DNA from: Hyperoodon ampullatus
Lineage: Eukaryota > Chordata > Mammalia > Artiodactyla > Ziphiidae
Reading direction: 5' to 3'
Assembly: GCA_949752795.1 (NCBI GenBank)
Contig: OX457061.1
Coordinates: 31,934,425-31,998,424 of the forward strand
Length of the DNA stretch: 64,000 bases
Part shown: in pieces, positions 1 through 11,911 of the stretch
How positions within the stretch are numbered: the first letter of the stretch is position 1
How the letters are laid out: each line of letters opens with the position of its first letter
The notes under the pieces: model-generated
Databases searched by the model: none
What the model was told of the DNA's origin: nothing
Seen by the model: the letters and a program-made list of their open reading frames with translations, nothing else
Translations under genes and position numbers: made by a program

Positions 1-29
1 GAGACACAAAACACAGTGAGATAAGCAAA

Positions 30-915
30 ATGAGAAGACAGAAAAACAGCAGGTGAAGGAGCAAGATAAAAACCCACCAGACCTAACAAATGAAGAGGAA
101 ATAGGCAGTCTACCTGGAAAAGAATTCAGAATAATGATAGTAAAGGTGATCCAAAATCTTGGAAATAGAATAGAGAAAATGAAAGAAACATTTAACAAGG
201 ACCTAGAAGAACTAAAGATGAAAAAAAAAATGATGAACAACACAATAAATGAAATTTAAAATATTCTAGAAGGGATCAATAGCAGAATAACTGAGGCAGA
301 AGAACGGATAAGTGACCTGGAAGATAAAATAGTGGAAATAACTACTGCAGAGCAGAATAAAGAAAAAAAAATGAAAAGAGCTGAGGACAGTCTCAGAGAC
401 CTCTGGGACAACATTAAACACACCAACATTCGAATTATAGGGGTTCCAGAAGAAGAAGAGAAAAAGGGACTGAGAAAATATTTGATGAGATTATAGTTCA
501 AAACTTCCCTAATATGGGAAAGGAAATACTTAATCAAGTCCAGGAAGCACAGAGAGTCCCATACAGGATAAATCCAAGGAGAAACATGCCAAGACACATA
601 TTAATCAAACTGTCAAAAATTAAATACAAAGAAAACATATTAAAAGCAGCAAGGGAAAAATAACAAATAACACACAAGGGAATCCCCATAAAGTTAACAG
701 CTGATCTTTCAGCAGAAACTCTGCAAGCCAGAAGGGACTGGCAGGACATATTTAAAGTGATGAAGGGGAAAAACCTACAACCAAGATTACTCTATCCAGC
801 AAGGATCTCATTCAGATTTGATGGAGAAATTAAAACCTTTACAGACAAGAAAAACCTGATAGAGTTCAGCACCACCAAAGCAGCTTTACAACAAATGCTA
901 AAGGAACTTCTCTAG
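30..915 (+). pseudogene. L1 ORF1 (RNA-binding chaperone), broken
   Basis: In an active L1 this ORF encodes the trimeric RNA-binding protein that coats L1 RNA. The likely original ATG is at 30-32, but that frame hits TGA at 54-56. The recognisable protein continues in another frame from 53 (KEQDKNPPDLTNEEEIGSL...), so a small indel separates start and body. A TAA at 257-259 then interrupts a lysine- and glutamate-rich, coiled-coil-like segment. Downstream DNA at 420-900 still resembles the RRM and C-terminal regions, including the stretch around 680-790, and the natural stop is TAG at 913-915. It is a decayed copy. Confidence 0.88.
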
Positions 916-973
916 GCAGGAAACACAAGAGAAGGAAAAGACCTACAATAACAAACCCAAAACAATTAAGAAA

Positions 974-3900
974 ATGGGACTAGGAACAAACATATCGATA
1001 ATTACCTTAAATGTAAATGGATTAAATGCTCCCACCAAAAGACATAGACTGGCTGAATGGATACAAAAACAAGACCCATATATATGCTGTCTACAAGAAA
1101 CCCACTTCAGACCTATAGACACATGCAGACTGAAAGTAAGGGGATGGAAACAGATATTCCATGCAAATGGAAATCAAAAGAAACCTGGAGTAGCAATTCT
1201 CATATCAGACAAAATAGACTTTAAAATAAAGACTATTACAAGAGACAAAGAAGGACACTACATAATGATCAAGGGATCAATCCAAGAAAAAGATATAACA
1301 ATTGTAAATATTTATGCACCCAACATAGGAGCACCTCAATACATAAGGCAAATACTAACAGCCATCAAAGGGGAGATCGACAGTAACACATTCATAGTAG
1401 GGGACTTTAACACCCCACTTTCACCAATGGACAGATCATCCAAAATGAAAATAAATAAGGAAACACAAGCTTTAAATGGTACATTAAACAAGATGGACTT
1501 AATTGATATTTATAGGACATTCCATCCAAAAACAACAGAATACACATTTTTCTCAAGTGCTCATGGAACATTCTCCAGGATAGATCATATCTTGGGTCAC
1601 AAATCAAGCCTTGGTAAACTTAAGAAAATTGAAATTGTATCAAGTATCTTTTCCGACCACAACGCTATGAGATTAGATATCAATTACAGGAAAAGATCTG
1701 TAAAAAATACAAACACATAGAGGCTACACAATACACTACTTAATAACGAAGTGATCACTGAAGTAACCAAAGAGGAAAACAAAAAATACCTAGAAACAAA
1801 TGACAATGGAGACATGAAGACCCAAAACCTATGGGATGCAGCAAAAGCAGTTCTAACAGGGAAGTTTATAGCAATACAATCCTACCTTAAGAAACAGGAA
1901 ACATCTCAAATAAACAACCTAACCTTGCACCTAAAGCAATTAGAGAAAGAAGAACAAAACAACCCCAAAGTTAGCAGAAGGAAAGAAATCATAGAGATCA
2001 GATCAGAAATAAGTGAAAAAGAAATGAAGGAAACGATAGCAAAGATCAATAAAACTAAAAGCTGGTTCTTTGAGAAGATAAACAAAATTGATAAACCATT
2101 AGCCAGACTCATCAAGAAAAAAAGGGAGAAGACTCAAATCAATAGAATTAGAAATGAAAATGGAGAAGTAACAACTGACACTGCAGAAATACAAAAGATC
2201 ATGAGATATTACTACAAGCAACGATAGGCCAATAAAATGGACAACCTGGAAGAAATGGACAAATTCTTAGAAATGCACAACCTGCCAAGACTGAATCAGG
2301 AAGAAATAGAAAATATGAACAGACCAATCACAAGCACTGAAATTGAAACTGGGATTAAAAATCTTCCAGCAAACAAAAGCCCAGGACAAGATGGCTTCAC
2401 AGGCAAATTCTATCAAACATTTAGAGAAGAGTTCACACCTATCCTTCTCAAACTCTTCCAAAATATAGCAGAGGGAGGAACACTCCCAAACTCATTCTAC
2501 GAGGCCACCATCACCCTGATACCAAAACCAGACAAGGATGTCACAAAGTAAAAAAACTGCGGGCCAATATCACTGATGAACATAGATGCAAAATTCCCAA
2601 CAAAATACTAGCAAACAGAATCCAACAGCACATTAAAAGGATCATACACCATGATCAACTGGGGTTTATTCCAGGAATGCAAGGATTCTTCAATATATGC
2701 AAATCGATCAACATGATACACCATATTAACAAATTGAAGGAGAAAAACCATATGATCATCTCAATAGATGCAGAGAAAGCTTTCAACAAAATTCAACACC
2801 CATTTATGATAAAAACCCTGCAGAAAGTAGGCATAGAGGGAACTTTCCTCAACATAATGAAGGCCATATATGACAAACCCACAGCCAACATCATCCTAAA
2901 TGGTGAAACACTGAAAGCATTTCCACTAAGATCAGGAACAAGACAAGGTTGCCCACTCTCACCACTCTTATTCAACATAGTTTTGGAAGTTCTAGCCACA
3001 GCAATCAGAGAAGAAAAGGAAATAAAAGGAATCCAAATCGGAAAAGAAGAAGTAAAGCTGCCACTGTTTGTAGATGACATGATACTCTACATAGAGAATC
3101 CTAAAGATGCTACCAGAAAACTACTAGAGCTAATCAATGAATTTGGTAAAGTAGCAGGATATAAAATTAATGCACAGAAATCTCTTGCATTCCTATACAC
3201 TAATGATGAAAAATCGGAAAGTGAAATCAAGAAAACACTCCCATTTACCACTGCAACAAAAAGAATAAAATATCTAGGAATAAACCTTCCTAAGGAGACA
3301 AAAGACCTGTATGCAGAAAACTATAAGACACTGATGAAAGAAATTAAGGATGATACAAATAGATGGAGAGATATATCATGTTCTTGGATTGGAAGAATCA
3401 ACATTGTGAAAATGACTCTACTACCCACAGCAATCTACAGATTCAATGCAATCCCTATCAAACTACCACTGGCATTTTTCACAGAAGTAGAACAAAAAAT
3501 TTTACAATTTGTATGGAAACACAAAAGACCCCGAATAGCTAAAGCAATCTTGAGAATGAAAAACGGAGCTGGAGGAATCAGGCTCCCTGACTTCAGACTA
3601 TACTACAAAGCTACAGTAATCAAGGCAGTATGGTACTGGCACAAAAAAAGAAATATAGATCAATGGAACAGGATAGAAAGCTCAGAGATAAACCCACACA
3701 CATATGGTCACCTTATCTTTGATAAAGGAGGCAGGAATGTACAGTGGAGAAAGGACAACCTCTTCAGTAGTGGTGCTGGGAAAACTGGACAGGTACATGA
3801 AAAAGTATGAGATTAGATCACTCCCTAACACCATACACAAAAATAAGCTCAAAATGGATTAAAGACCTAAATGTAAGGCCAAAAACTATGAAACTCTTAG

Positions 3901-4780
3901 AGGAAAACATAGGCAGAACACTCTATGACATACATCACAGCAAGATTCTTTTGGACCCACCTCCTAGAGAAATGGAAATAAAAACAAAAATAAACAAATG
4001 GGACCTAATGAAACTTAAAAGCTTTTGCACAGCAAAGGAAACCATAAGACCAAAAGACAACCCTCAGAATGGGAGAAAATATTTGCAAATGAAGCAACTG
4101 ACTAAGGATTAATCTCCAAAATTTACATGCAGCTCAATAACAAAAAAACAAACAACCCAATCCAAAAATGGGCAGAAGACCTAAATAGACATTTCTGCAA
4201 AGAAGATATACAGACTGCCAACAAACACATGAAAGAATGCTCAACATCATTAATCATTAGAGAAATGCAAATCAAAACTACAATGAGATATCATCTCACA
4301 CCGGTCAGAATGGCCATCATCAAAAAATCTAGAAACAATAAATGCTGGAGAGGGTGTGGAGAAAAGGGAACACTCTTGCACTGTTGGTGGGAATGTGAAT
4401 TGGTACAGCCACCATGGAGAACAGTATGGAGGTTCCTTAAAAAACTACAACTAGAACTACCATACGACCCAGCAATCCCACTACTGGGCATATACCCTGA
4501 GAAAACCATAATTCAAAAAGAGTCATGTACCACAATGTTCATTGCAGCTCTATTTACGATAGCCAGGAGATAGAAACAACCTAAGTGTCCATCATCGGAT
4601 GAATGGATAAAGAGGATGTCGCACATATATACAATGGAATATTACTCAGCCATAAAAAGAAACAAAATTGAGCTATTTGTAATGAGGTGGAAGGACCTAG
4701 AGTCTGTCATACAGAGTGAAGTAAGTCAGAAAGGGAAAGACAAATACCATATGCTAACACATATATATGGATTTTAAGAA
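974..4780 (+). pseudogene. L1 ORF2 (endonuclease / reverse transcriptase), broken
   Basis: This is the L1 replicase gene. The first 248 codons (974-1720) are open and form an almost complete APE-like endonuclease: N13 in LNVNGLN, E42 in QETH, Y114, D144 and N146 in GDFN, D204/H205 in SRIDHIL, and D228/H229 in SDHN. TAG at 1718-1720 and TAG at 2225-2227 are in-frame nonsense changes. A one-base loss near 2591-2595 moves the reading frame. The RT frame (2677-3810) keeps motif A (SIDAEKAF, with N where D usually follows) and motif C as FVDD (D133/D134 of that frame) instead of the usual FADD. More frame changes occur near 3795 and 4045. The frame at 4127-4573 holds the C-terminal CX3CX7HX4C motif. 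The C-terminal end is approximate. Confidence 0.93.
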
Positions 4781-5149
4781 AAAAAACAATGTCATGAAGA
4801 ATCTAGGGGTAAGACAGGAATAAAGACACAGACCTACTAGAGAATGGACTTGATATGGGGAGGGGGAAGGGTAAGCTGTGAAAAAGCGAGAGAGTGGCAT
4901 GGACATATATACACTACCAAACGTAAAATAGATAGCTAGTGGGAAGCAGCCGCATAGCACAGGGGGATGAGCTCAGTGCTTTGTGACCACCTAGAGGGGT
5001 GGGATAGGGAGGGTGGGAGGGAGGGAGACACAAGAGGGAAGAGATATGGGAACATATGTATATGTATAACTGATTCACTTTGTTATAAAGAAGAAACTAA
5101 CACACCATTGTAAAGCAATTATGCTCCAATAAAGATGTAAAAAAAAAAT

Positions 5150-6520
5150 TTACTACAAATATTTATGTAGATTAATGATATTATAGTTATGTTCTTCAAA
5201 AGAATTCTTACTTTTAGGGATAGTTACTTAACTAAAGAAATAAGATGTCTGTGATTTGGTTCAAAATAATAAAGGGGTTTGGGGGTTGGAATTTTGTGGG
5301 AGCGTTGACAGAACAGAAGTTACTCTTAATTGTTATTTGTTGAAGATGGGAAATGGGTATGTGGGGGTTAGATTTCATTATATTTCTCTTTACATATATA
5401 TTTGGACTGTTACACAATAAGGTTTTAAAAATGTGTTTCAATAGATGGGATTGCCAAATTCCACATGTGAAGGGTTCAGAGATTTATATAATTTAAGAAA
5501 ATTGTTTTAAATTAAAAACAAAGAGCTCATCCAGTCATCAGTTTAAAACTGTTCTTCCACAAATCCTTTTACATGTAATGGGTATGAATCTTGGTCTAGA
5601 AACTCCAGTATGTAAGAGAAAGAACTTCTTCAAAAATATTCCTGAAACTCAATTTAGGTTCTATTTAAAGATCCAAAGAGTGGAAATATGTGGAAATTTA
5701 ATTTCAGTCAACTGAGGATTACCCCCTATTTTTCCCTGGGGTGCATCCAAATTCAGGGGACTTACCATATTGCTATGGTCTGGGATTAAGGGGCATCTGG
5801 TCCTCAGTGTCATTTGTCCATGCTGACATCTGTGGAAACATCTATCATGCCATCTGATCCTTGATCTTCAGTACATGCAGATCACCAGGAATCATCCCTT
5901 TTCCAATCCTCAAAGCTCCTTCAGGCCTGGCTTTTTCTAGTTGATAATTTGGTCTCCCTCTCAGATGCAAAGGAATCCTTGTGACTACACCAGGCTGTGG
6001 TATAGAGATTTTTTGTGAGGTTCTCCCAGCCCTGTCTGCCTGTATACACAGCACAGCTACTCCTTCTTTGGGGTCTTGCCTCTCCCAAGGACTCGACCCT
6101 GAAAGGAAGCACGCATCCCCTGTGCTCTTGCATTCCACGGATTTTCTGGGGTTTTGTATCATTCCTTCCACCACTGGCCCTCAGTCCCACACATGGTCAG
6201 TGAAATCAGGAGGCAGGATGTCTTCCAGGCACCTACTAATGTCGACTGCACCTACCTTTCCCTTCACTTTCTTCTCTTTCCCATCTCAAGAACACCATTC
6301 TAGTCTCAGAAGCAGGAAGCCTTGTTTGTATTTTTAAATCTGCCCTGAGTCATTTCTATTTCCCTGAGAGCTAGGCATTTGAAATTCAAAGGCCAAAATG
6401 AGACTCTTATATCCTTTCTGAAACAGCGCCTTCCCAATGGGAATGAATGGGCTGCCTAAGTGTAGAGCTAGGCAAGGGAAGGGAAGGTAATGATAATACT
6501 ACTAACATATTTTTGAAAAT
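5150..6520. other. No recognisable gene; mostly unique sequence
   Basis: This stretch starts just after the L1 A-tail. Around 5240-5435 it resembles the 3' end of an old LINE or MER-type repeat (a GGGTATGTGGGGGTTA-like block), but I cannot assign a family. The part from 5740 to 6300 is single-copy in appearance. Open frames there on both strands are short and have no family resemblance. Confidence 0.4.
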
Positions 6521-6524
6521 AGTA

Positions 6525-6770
6525 ACAGCAACAAATGTTAAGTGGCAAGCACTATTCTTTGTATTCTAGTAATTCTAAGTATTAATTCATTGGATCCTCA
6601 TAACAACCCTATGAATTACTATTATATCCATGATGTAGATCATGAAACCAAGGCACAGAGAGGTTAAATTACCTGCCCAAGGTTGCAAAGGTAGTAAGTG
6701 GTAGCACTGGAATTCCAATCCAGGCAGTCTGGCTCCAGATCTGTGCTCTCTAAACCGTTAAGAAAGATAG
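6525..6770 (+). repeat. MIR SINE
   Basis: This fragment follows the MIR consensus in order: a tract on loss of counts (GGATCCTCATAACAACCCTATGA), then ACCAAGGCACAGAGAGGTTAA, then a CCCAAGGTTGCA-like block, and finally CAGTCTGGCTCCAGA. MIR is an ancient tRNA-derived SINE shared by mammals. Boundaries are approximate. Confidence 0.85.
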
Positions 6771-6774
6771 GCTG

Positions 6775-8688
6775 GAAAAAAAAAAAAAGACCCAATACAT
6801 TTGAAAATGCTAGTTGAGGTCTTTTTTGCATGTATATTCCATTTTTGTAAATCATCCAAAATATAAAACCAGCTGCCTCTTTATCATTTTCTTTTCTTCA
6901 TCCACATACAGTGTAGATAATGTGGAAAAAGAAGGAAACTTCATATTTACTGGAGTCTCACAGATACATCTCACTAGAGCCCTGGAATTTACGTGCTTAA
7001 ATTTCCATTTTATTTTAGACGAGGCCGCTAACCTTTAGTTTAACTAATGTTCTGATGGACCCACAGTGAGGACGTGGGAGTGCTGTGATGCAAACCCAAG
7101 CCCACCCAACTGACCAAGGTCATGCTTATTCTTTGACCACACCAAAGAGCTGAACTGCGTTTTGACCTGAAATGGAAGGTGGACAGTTGCAAGGCCCCTA
7201 CGAGCATCTGACCCTGCCAGGGGAGAGGAGATGCAGGCCGTGGGCCTGTCAAACAGATACCTTTTCACCAGCTGGGACTCTGCTTGCCTTTACACAGCAT
7301 TAATGAAAAGGCTAGGGGAGTAACAGATGGAACATACTTGAACCTTCCAATCAGGGTTCTTCGATCCCCTCCGGCTCCTCTCCGCAGCCGTACATCATCT
7401 GCATTAAAAAGCCCTGTGGATCTTTCTCAGCTGCTTCCCGTCAGCCCACATAACGTCCTTCCCGGCACTCCTCTGGGAGAGTCCCGTGTCCCCCTGTAAT
7501 AGCAGACTGAGGAGGGTGCAAATAATTAGAACTTAAATTGTCAACTCAGACTCTCAAGTCAGTCACACAGAAAATGCGCCAGCTTGACCTACGATGCAGT
7601 CTCATTTTATGGAAATAAATGATCTAAACTGCTTAGTTTTGGGCAAAAGTTGATAGCGTATTTCATGTGTCCCAATCACTCATTTTTACGGGAGCAGAAG
7701 CAATCTCATTGATTAAGATGAATTCTTCGGAGCCAACATCAGGGAACTCGACTTGGGTTGTTTGTGGAGTCCCATTCATTTAACTTTGACTTTTCTTCTC
7801 TTCCCCTCACACACCATCAGAAATGATACATTTAATTCAAAAAGGTGTTTGTAGATGTAAATGTATTTAGGAATAAAGTTGCTCAGGTATATAAACGCTG
7901 TGGTCTCTGTAAAAAAAAAAATTATTGAGACACGACTGTGTATGGCAAACTTGTTACCGGAATACTAAATTGATGCACAGAAAACACACACACGCAGACA
8001 CACACACCTTGGCTAAGGTTAAACCGTTCTCCTCCCCTTCCTGTCATAATAACTTAACATAATGATAGTGCTGTCGTTATAAGTATTTGGAGGTTTTCTG
8101 CATCTTGATAATTGATGGATTCTGAATGTTGGAGAATAATTTTTAAATCAGCGCAAGTGTCGTGTTCAAAGTGTTTCCTTGGATTTTGAGAATGAAAGCC
8201 GGAACCATCTTGTATGTCTTAGGAAATGAGTGGGAAGCAGGAGAGAGGCAAATACACCCAGCGCTCTGTTATTTCCTAGGTCTTCCTCCGGTAAATTGAA
8301 AACGGTCCCTCCCCTCTGTGAATCTACCACCCTCCACATGCTTGGCCCGAATGCCATACACCTGCTCAGCATCAGCCGGAACCCAACGGAGCATATGGCA
8401 GCTCACATATTGCCTCGTCCCAGGATGGATTGGGAACGCTGGTCACCTAGGCTCTGTTTTCAAGTGGTGTGAAAGCAGCTGTGGGAAGCCCAGAGAATGA
8501 CAGGCTCTCACTGCTCCTTACCAGTGGGAAAGAAGAGCGAGGAGAACAGAAGGGAAATGTTTTCAGATACCCAGCAGCTCTGACTTGACTGTTCTGTAAA
8601 AGAACACACCGCACACTGGCTTTCCCCTCTGTGAGCAGATGCATTAGCAGGGAAACCTTGATTTTTTTTTTTTTAAACTGCTAGTCGA
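6775..8688. other. Unique sequence, no gene seen
   Basis: I recognise no repeat across most of this 1.9 kb. The stretch 7040-7500 is moderately GC-rich, and the open frame at 7284-7499 has no family resemblance. The part from 7500 to 7960 is AT-rich with homeodomain-type TAATTA and TGATTAAG strings. Short A-runs and a CA-rich tract occur at 7909-8010. It could hold conserved non-coding DNA, which sequence comparison would settle. Confidence 0.4.
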
Positions 8689-9187
8689 TGGTAGTAGGCA
8701 GAATTATGGCCCTGAAAGAAATCCAACTTCGAATCCCCTGACCCTGTGACAGTGTTATCTTACATGGCAAAGCAGAATTAGATAGCAGATGGACTTAAGG
8801 TTGCTAATCATCTGCCTTGCAAATAGAGAGATTATTCTGGATAAACTGGGTGGGCCCAGTGTAATCACAGGGGTCCTTAAATGAGGAAAAGGAGGCAGGA
8901 AATGTCAGAGTAATAGTATGTGAGGACTTGACCTGCTGTTGCTGGTTTTGAAGATGGAGGAAGAGGTCCTCTAGACAAGGAATGTGGGCAGCCTCTAGAA
9001 GCTGCAAAGGGCAAGAAACAGAACTCCCCTAGAAGCTCCAGAGAGGAACAAAGCCCAGCCCACACCTTGATTTTAGCCCAGTGCGACCCAGGTTGAAACT
9101 CTGAACTACAGATACTAATAGAATAATGTGTCTTGTTTGGAGCCACAGGTTGTGCTCATTTGTCATAGCAGCAGTAAGAAACTGATA
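8689..9187 (+). mobile_element. MaLR (MLT1/MST-like) LTR
   Basis: The stretch has landmarks of mammalian MaLR LTRs in sense order: a start near AGGCAGAATTATGGCCC, TTATCTTACATGGCAAA, GGGTGGGCCCAGTGTAATCACA, CACCTTGATTTTAGCCCAGTG, and an end close to CAGCAGTAAGAAACTGATA. No internal retroviral sequence flanks it, so it is a solo LTR or LTR fragment of an old non-infectious element. The exact subfamily and any target duplication are not clear. Confidence 0.7.
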
Positions 9188-9207
9188 AGTGGAGTTTCTG
9201 GCTTGAG

Positions 9208-9382
9208 CTGTGGTTCTCCACTTTAGAGTGCATTAAAATCAGCTGGGGAGCTTTTAAAAGTCCTCAGGCTGGGGCCATGCCCCAGAGCAGTCATGTCAGA
9301 ATCTCTGGGAGTGGGACCCCAAAATCGGAATTTTATAAACTCCCTGGTGATTTCAATGCACAAGCAAAGTTGAGAAGCAATG
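9208..9382 (+). mobile_element. MER5-like hAT (Charlie-group) DNA transposon
   Basis: This is a short non-autonomous element with terminal inverted repeats: the left end TGTGGTTCTCCAC pairs roughly with the right end GTTGAGAAGCAATG. Inside are AATCAGCTGGGGAGCTTTTAAAA, AGAATCTCTGGGAGTGGGACC and CTCCCTGGTGATTTCAATG-like blocks typical of MER5A/B. I see no clear 8-bp target duplication. It is ancient and immobile. Confidence 0.78.
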
Positions 9383-9713
9383 ATTTAGTGGATAGAATCC
9401 CCAACAGTGTTTGGAGTCAAGAAAGCTGGGTTCAAATTCCACTTCTGTCATTTCAAGATTGAGCTCAGTTTATTTCACCCACATATTAAGTGCACATGTA
9501 CATATATTTGTATCTATGAAATATAAACATATACATGTATGTATATGTATGCACACACAAACAGCCCTTCTGTGAAATGGGAAGTTATTTGTGAGGTTTT
9601 ACACGTAAAAGCGTCTAGCAGAGAATAAAGGCATGTAATGAAAGTTATTTTAGTATAAGTAGTTAAGAGCTACTGAAGATATTTTTTACAATCCTTCTCT
9701 GGCAACCTAAAAA

Positions 9714-9724
9714 AAATGTGTTTA
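9714..9724. repeat. Target-site duplication, left copy
   Basis: AAATGTGTTTA occurs here and again at 10293-10303, bracketing the truncated L1 between them. Confidence 0.8.
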
Positions 9725-10292
9725 CAATGAAATACTACTCAGCCATAAAAAAGAATGAATTAATTCCATTTGCAGCAACATGAATGGACCTAGAGATTAT
9801 CATATTAAATGAAGAAAGTCAGACGGAGAAAGACAAGTGTCATATATTATGGCTTACATGTGGAATCTAAGAAAAATGATACAAATGAACTTATTTACAA
9901 AACAAATAGACTCACACACAGAAAACAAACTTAAGGTTACCAAAGGGGAAAGGGGAAGAAGGATAAATTAGGAGCTTGGGATTAACATATTCACACTACT
10001 ATATACAAAATAGACAACCAACAAGCACCTACTGTATAGCACAGGGAACTCTACTCAATATCTTATAATAACCTATAGCAGAAAAGAATCTAAAATATAT
10101 ATATATGTATATATATATATAATTGAATCACTTGGCTGTATATCTGAAACTAACACAACATTGTAAATCAACTATATTTCAATTTAAACAAATTTAAATG
10201 TATATATATATATATATAACTGAATCACTTGGCTATATATCTGAAACTAACACAACATTGTAAATCAACTATATTTCAATTAAAATTTTTTT
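9725..10292 (+). mobile_element. 5'-truncated L1, 3' end only
   Basis: About 570 bp of L1 3' end in sense orientation, beginning in the ORF2 tail (the block with ACTCAGCCATAAAAAAGAATG) and running through the 3' UTR. It is flanked by an 11-bp perfect duplication AAATGTGTTTA. The terminal segment is present twice in tandem (about 10109-10188 and 10206-10284, offset 97 bp), each copy containing TGAATCACTTGGCT and CATTGTAAATCAACTATATTTC. It carries TA-rich runs at 10095-10121 and 10201-10218. Confidence 0.92.
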
Positions 10293-10494
10293 AAATGTGT
10301 TTATTTTCCTATTTTGTATTTTTCTGGGCCTGTGTGCCTCAAAGTCCATTCTAATGTGGCAGCCATACTTAAATTTATGTCAGATCACTGACATCTTGGG
10401 AAAAGCAAGATTGTTTTGTAAAAGTCTTTTTCATGATATTAAAACACTTAATCGGTCCTCACCAATTAAGCTCTCAGGGTCAGGGTGCCTGCTG

Positions 10495-10640
10495 TGACCT
10501 CAGGCTATTTCCTTAACGTTGCCATGTTAATAAAATAGGGACCCCAAGTCTCCTGTTTCCCATAGTTTCTGTGGGGATTAGAGGCAGCAAATAGAAAGTA
10601 TCTCATACAATGCCTGGCCTGCAATCATGACTTCATAAAT
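10495..10640 (-). repeat. MIR fragment
   Basis: Read on the minus strand this matches the MIR tail. The plus strand shows AATAAAATAGGGACC, GGGGATTAGAGG and CAATGCCTGGCCTGCAATCATG, the complement side of the conserved region. It is diverged and the boundaries are approximate. Confidence 0.55.
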
Positions 10641-10644
10641 GAAA

Positions 10645-11585
10645 AGTTTATAGTACTGCAGGTCAAGTCCAAATCCAAAGAATGGAATGGAAGAATGAAG
10701 TGGAAATGCAGTGGGGGTGGGAACAGAGGACAGTGAGTGGCTAGACGGGGTCAGCGAAGACACTCAGGGCTGTGGCTGGGCCAGAGGTCCATCATTTCGC
10801 ACCTGCCCGGCAGGTGTGGCAGAGGCGGGTACAGCTGTGTGCAGGGGCTCTGGCCTGCTGAACACCACACTCTAAGCCAAGCCTCAGGAGATGTGGAGAC
10901 CTAGGAAACCTGGTCGGCTTCACAGGCACTTAAGAGTGCAATGGGCCAGCCCGTGCCCAGATAACGCAGGTGTTTTCAGCCACACCTCCCAGCTCCGACC
11001 TTCATCCCCTTGTTCATCCCTTGAGGGCAGAGGCTGTACAGCTCATGGTTCTCTGTCATCTGACTCCCCAGCTCAGTTCTGGGTACACAGCAAACGCACA
11101 GTAAAGTCTGGTGTTTCATTTGTCCATAAGAGTCACATAAAAAAAAAGAAAAGAAATGTCACACATTCTGTCCTCCTTTTGATTGCAGTAAGTGGAAAAT
11201 AATGTGGTGGCTGAAACCAGGGCCCTGAGGCCGGAGTTGGGACCACAGAACTAGTACCTGGTGAGCTCGGGCTCATGGTTCGATCTTGGCTAGTTTGCCG
11301 GTCTTTCTTAATGTCAGTTCATCTGTTTAGCGGTGATGGAGTGAGAGAAGTATCTGCTGTGTCAATCTCCCAGGATGAGTGCCCCAGTCAAGTACAATGA
11401 GTATGAAGGTTTTCCAAGAATTTGAAATCAAGTAATAATTTGGGGTTCAAGGGAGGGAAAAGCTCAGGTCTGGCTGGGGAGAAAAAACTTTTTGAAGAAG
11501 CTATCTAAGAGTAGTAGCTAAAGAAATTTTCTTTAAGTTGTTCAGGATTCAGACTCTTGCAACTGGTAGAAATGTGTTAATGGTG
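10645..11585. other. Unique sequence, no gene seen
   Basis: GC-richer in 10700-11100, with no recognised repeat. The frame at 10891-11202 is arginine- and serine-rich with no domain or family likeness, so I treat it as a chance frame. Confidence 0.4.
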
Positions 11586-11589
11586 AACA

Positions 11590-11760
11590 TGGATTGGATA
11601 GGGCATGGCTGTGAAGTTACTGACACCTAGACTCAAATCCCAAATGTATTCACTCACTATATGTGGAACCTCAGCCAAGACACAACTTCTCTGACACTAG
11701 GTGTCCTTTTCTACAAACAGGAGTGATGATCTGGATAATGCAGGTCTGACAGTTAATGAA
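11590..11760 (-). repeat. MIR fragment
   Basis: The plus strand reads as the reverse complement of MIR: a block of GACTCAAATCCCAAATG, then CCTCAGCCAAGACACAACTTCTCTG, then TCTACAAACAGGAGTGATG. It is diverged; ends are approximate. Confidence 0.6.
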
Positions 11761-11911
11761 CTTTCACTGTTTGCTTCTAACAGTGCCTGCAAAGTGGAAT
11801 GTGAAAACTTGGCATCCTCCCCTGTTTCATGGGACTCTCTCAAGAAGCCCAGTTGTCTAGAGGACAGATTACACTTGGAAGTCTCCTCCTCCTAAAAGGC
11901 AATAATTATTT

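Larger units (their letters stand above)
1..5145 (+). mobile_element. L1 LINE, nearly complete, degenerate
   Basis: This is a sense-strand L1 of the cetartiodactyl lineage. The window opens just before ORF1, so the 5' UTR and the left target duplication are not visible. It contains ORF1 (about 30-915), a spacer, ORF2 (974 to about 4780), and a 3' UTR with a G-rich stretch near 4990-5030, ending in AATAAAG and an A-run at 5131-5149. Both ORFs carry stops and frameshifts, so the copy cannot mobilise itself. The 3' end (4090-5145) is almost the same as the truncated copy at 11.9-13.0 kb. Family assignment is firm; subfamily is not resolved. Confidence 0.95.

Noticed and set aside
974..4573. A chain of ORFs that could be read as several adjacent genes
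   Set aside because: They are consecutive parts of a single L1 ORF2 broken by two stop codons and several frame changes.
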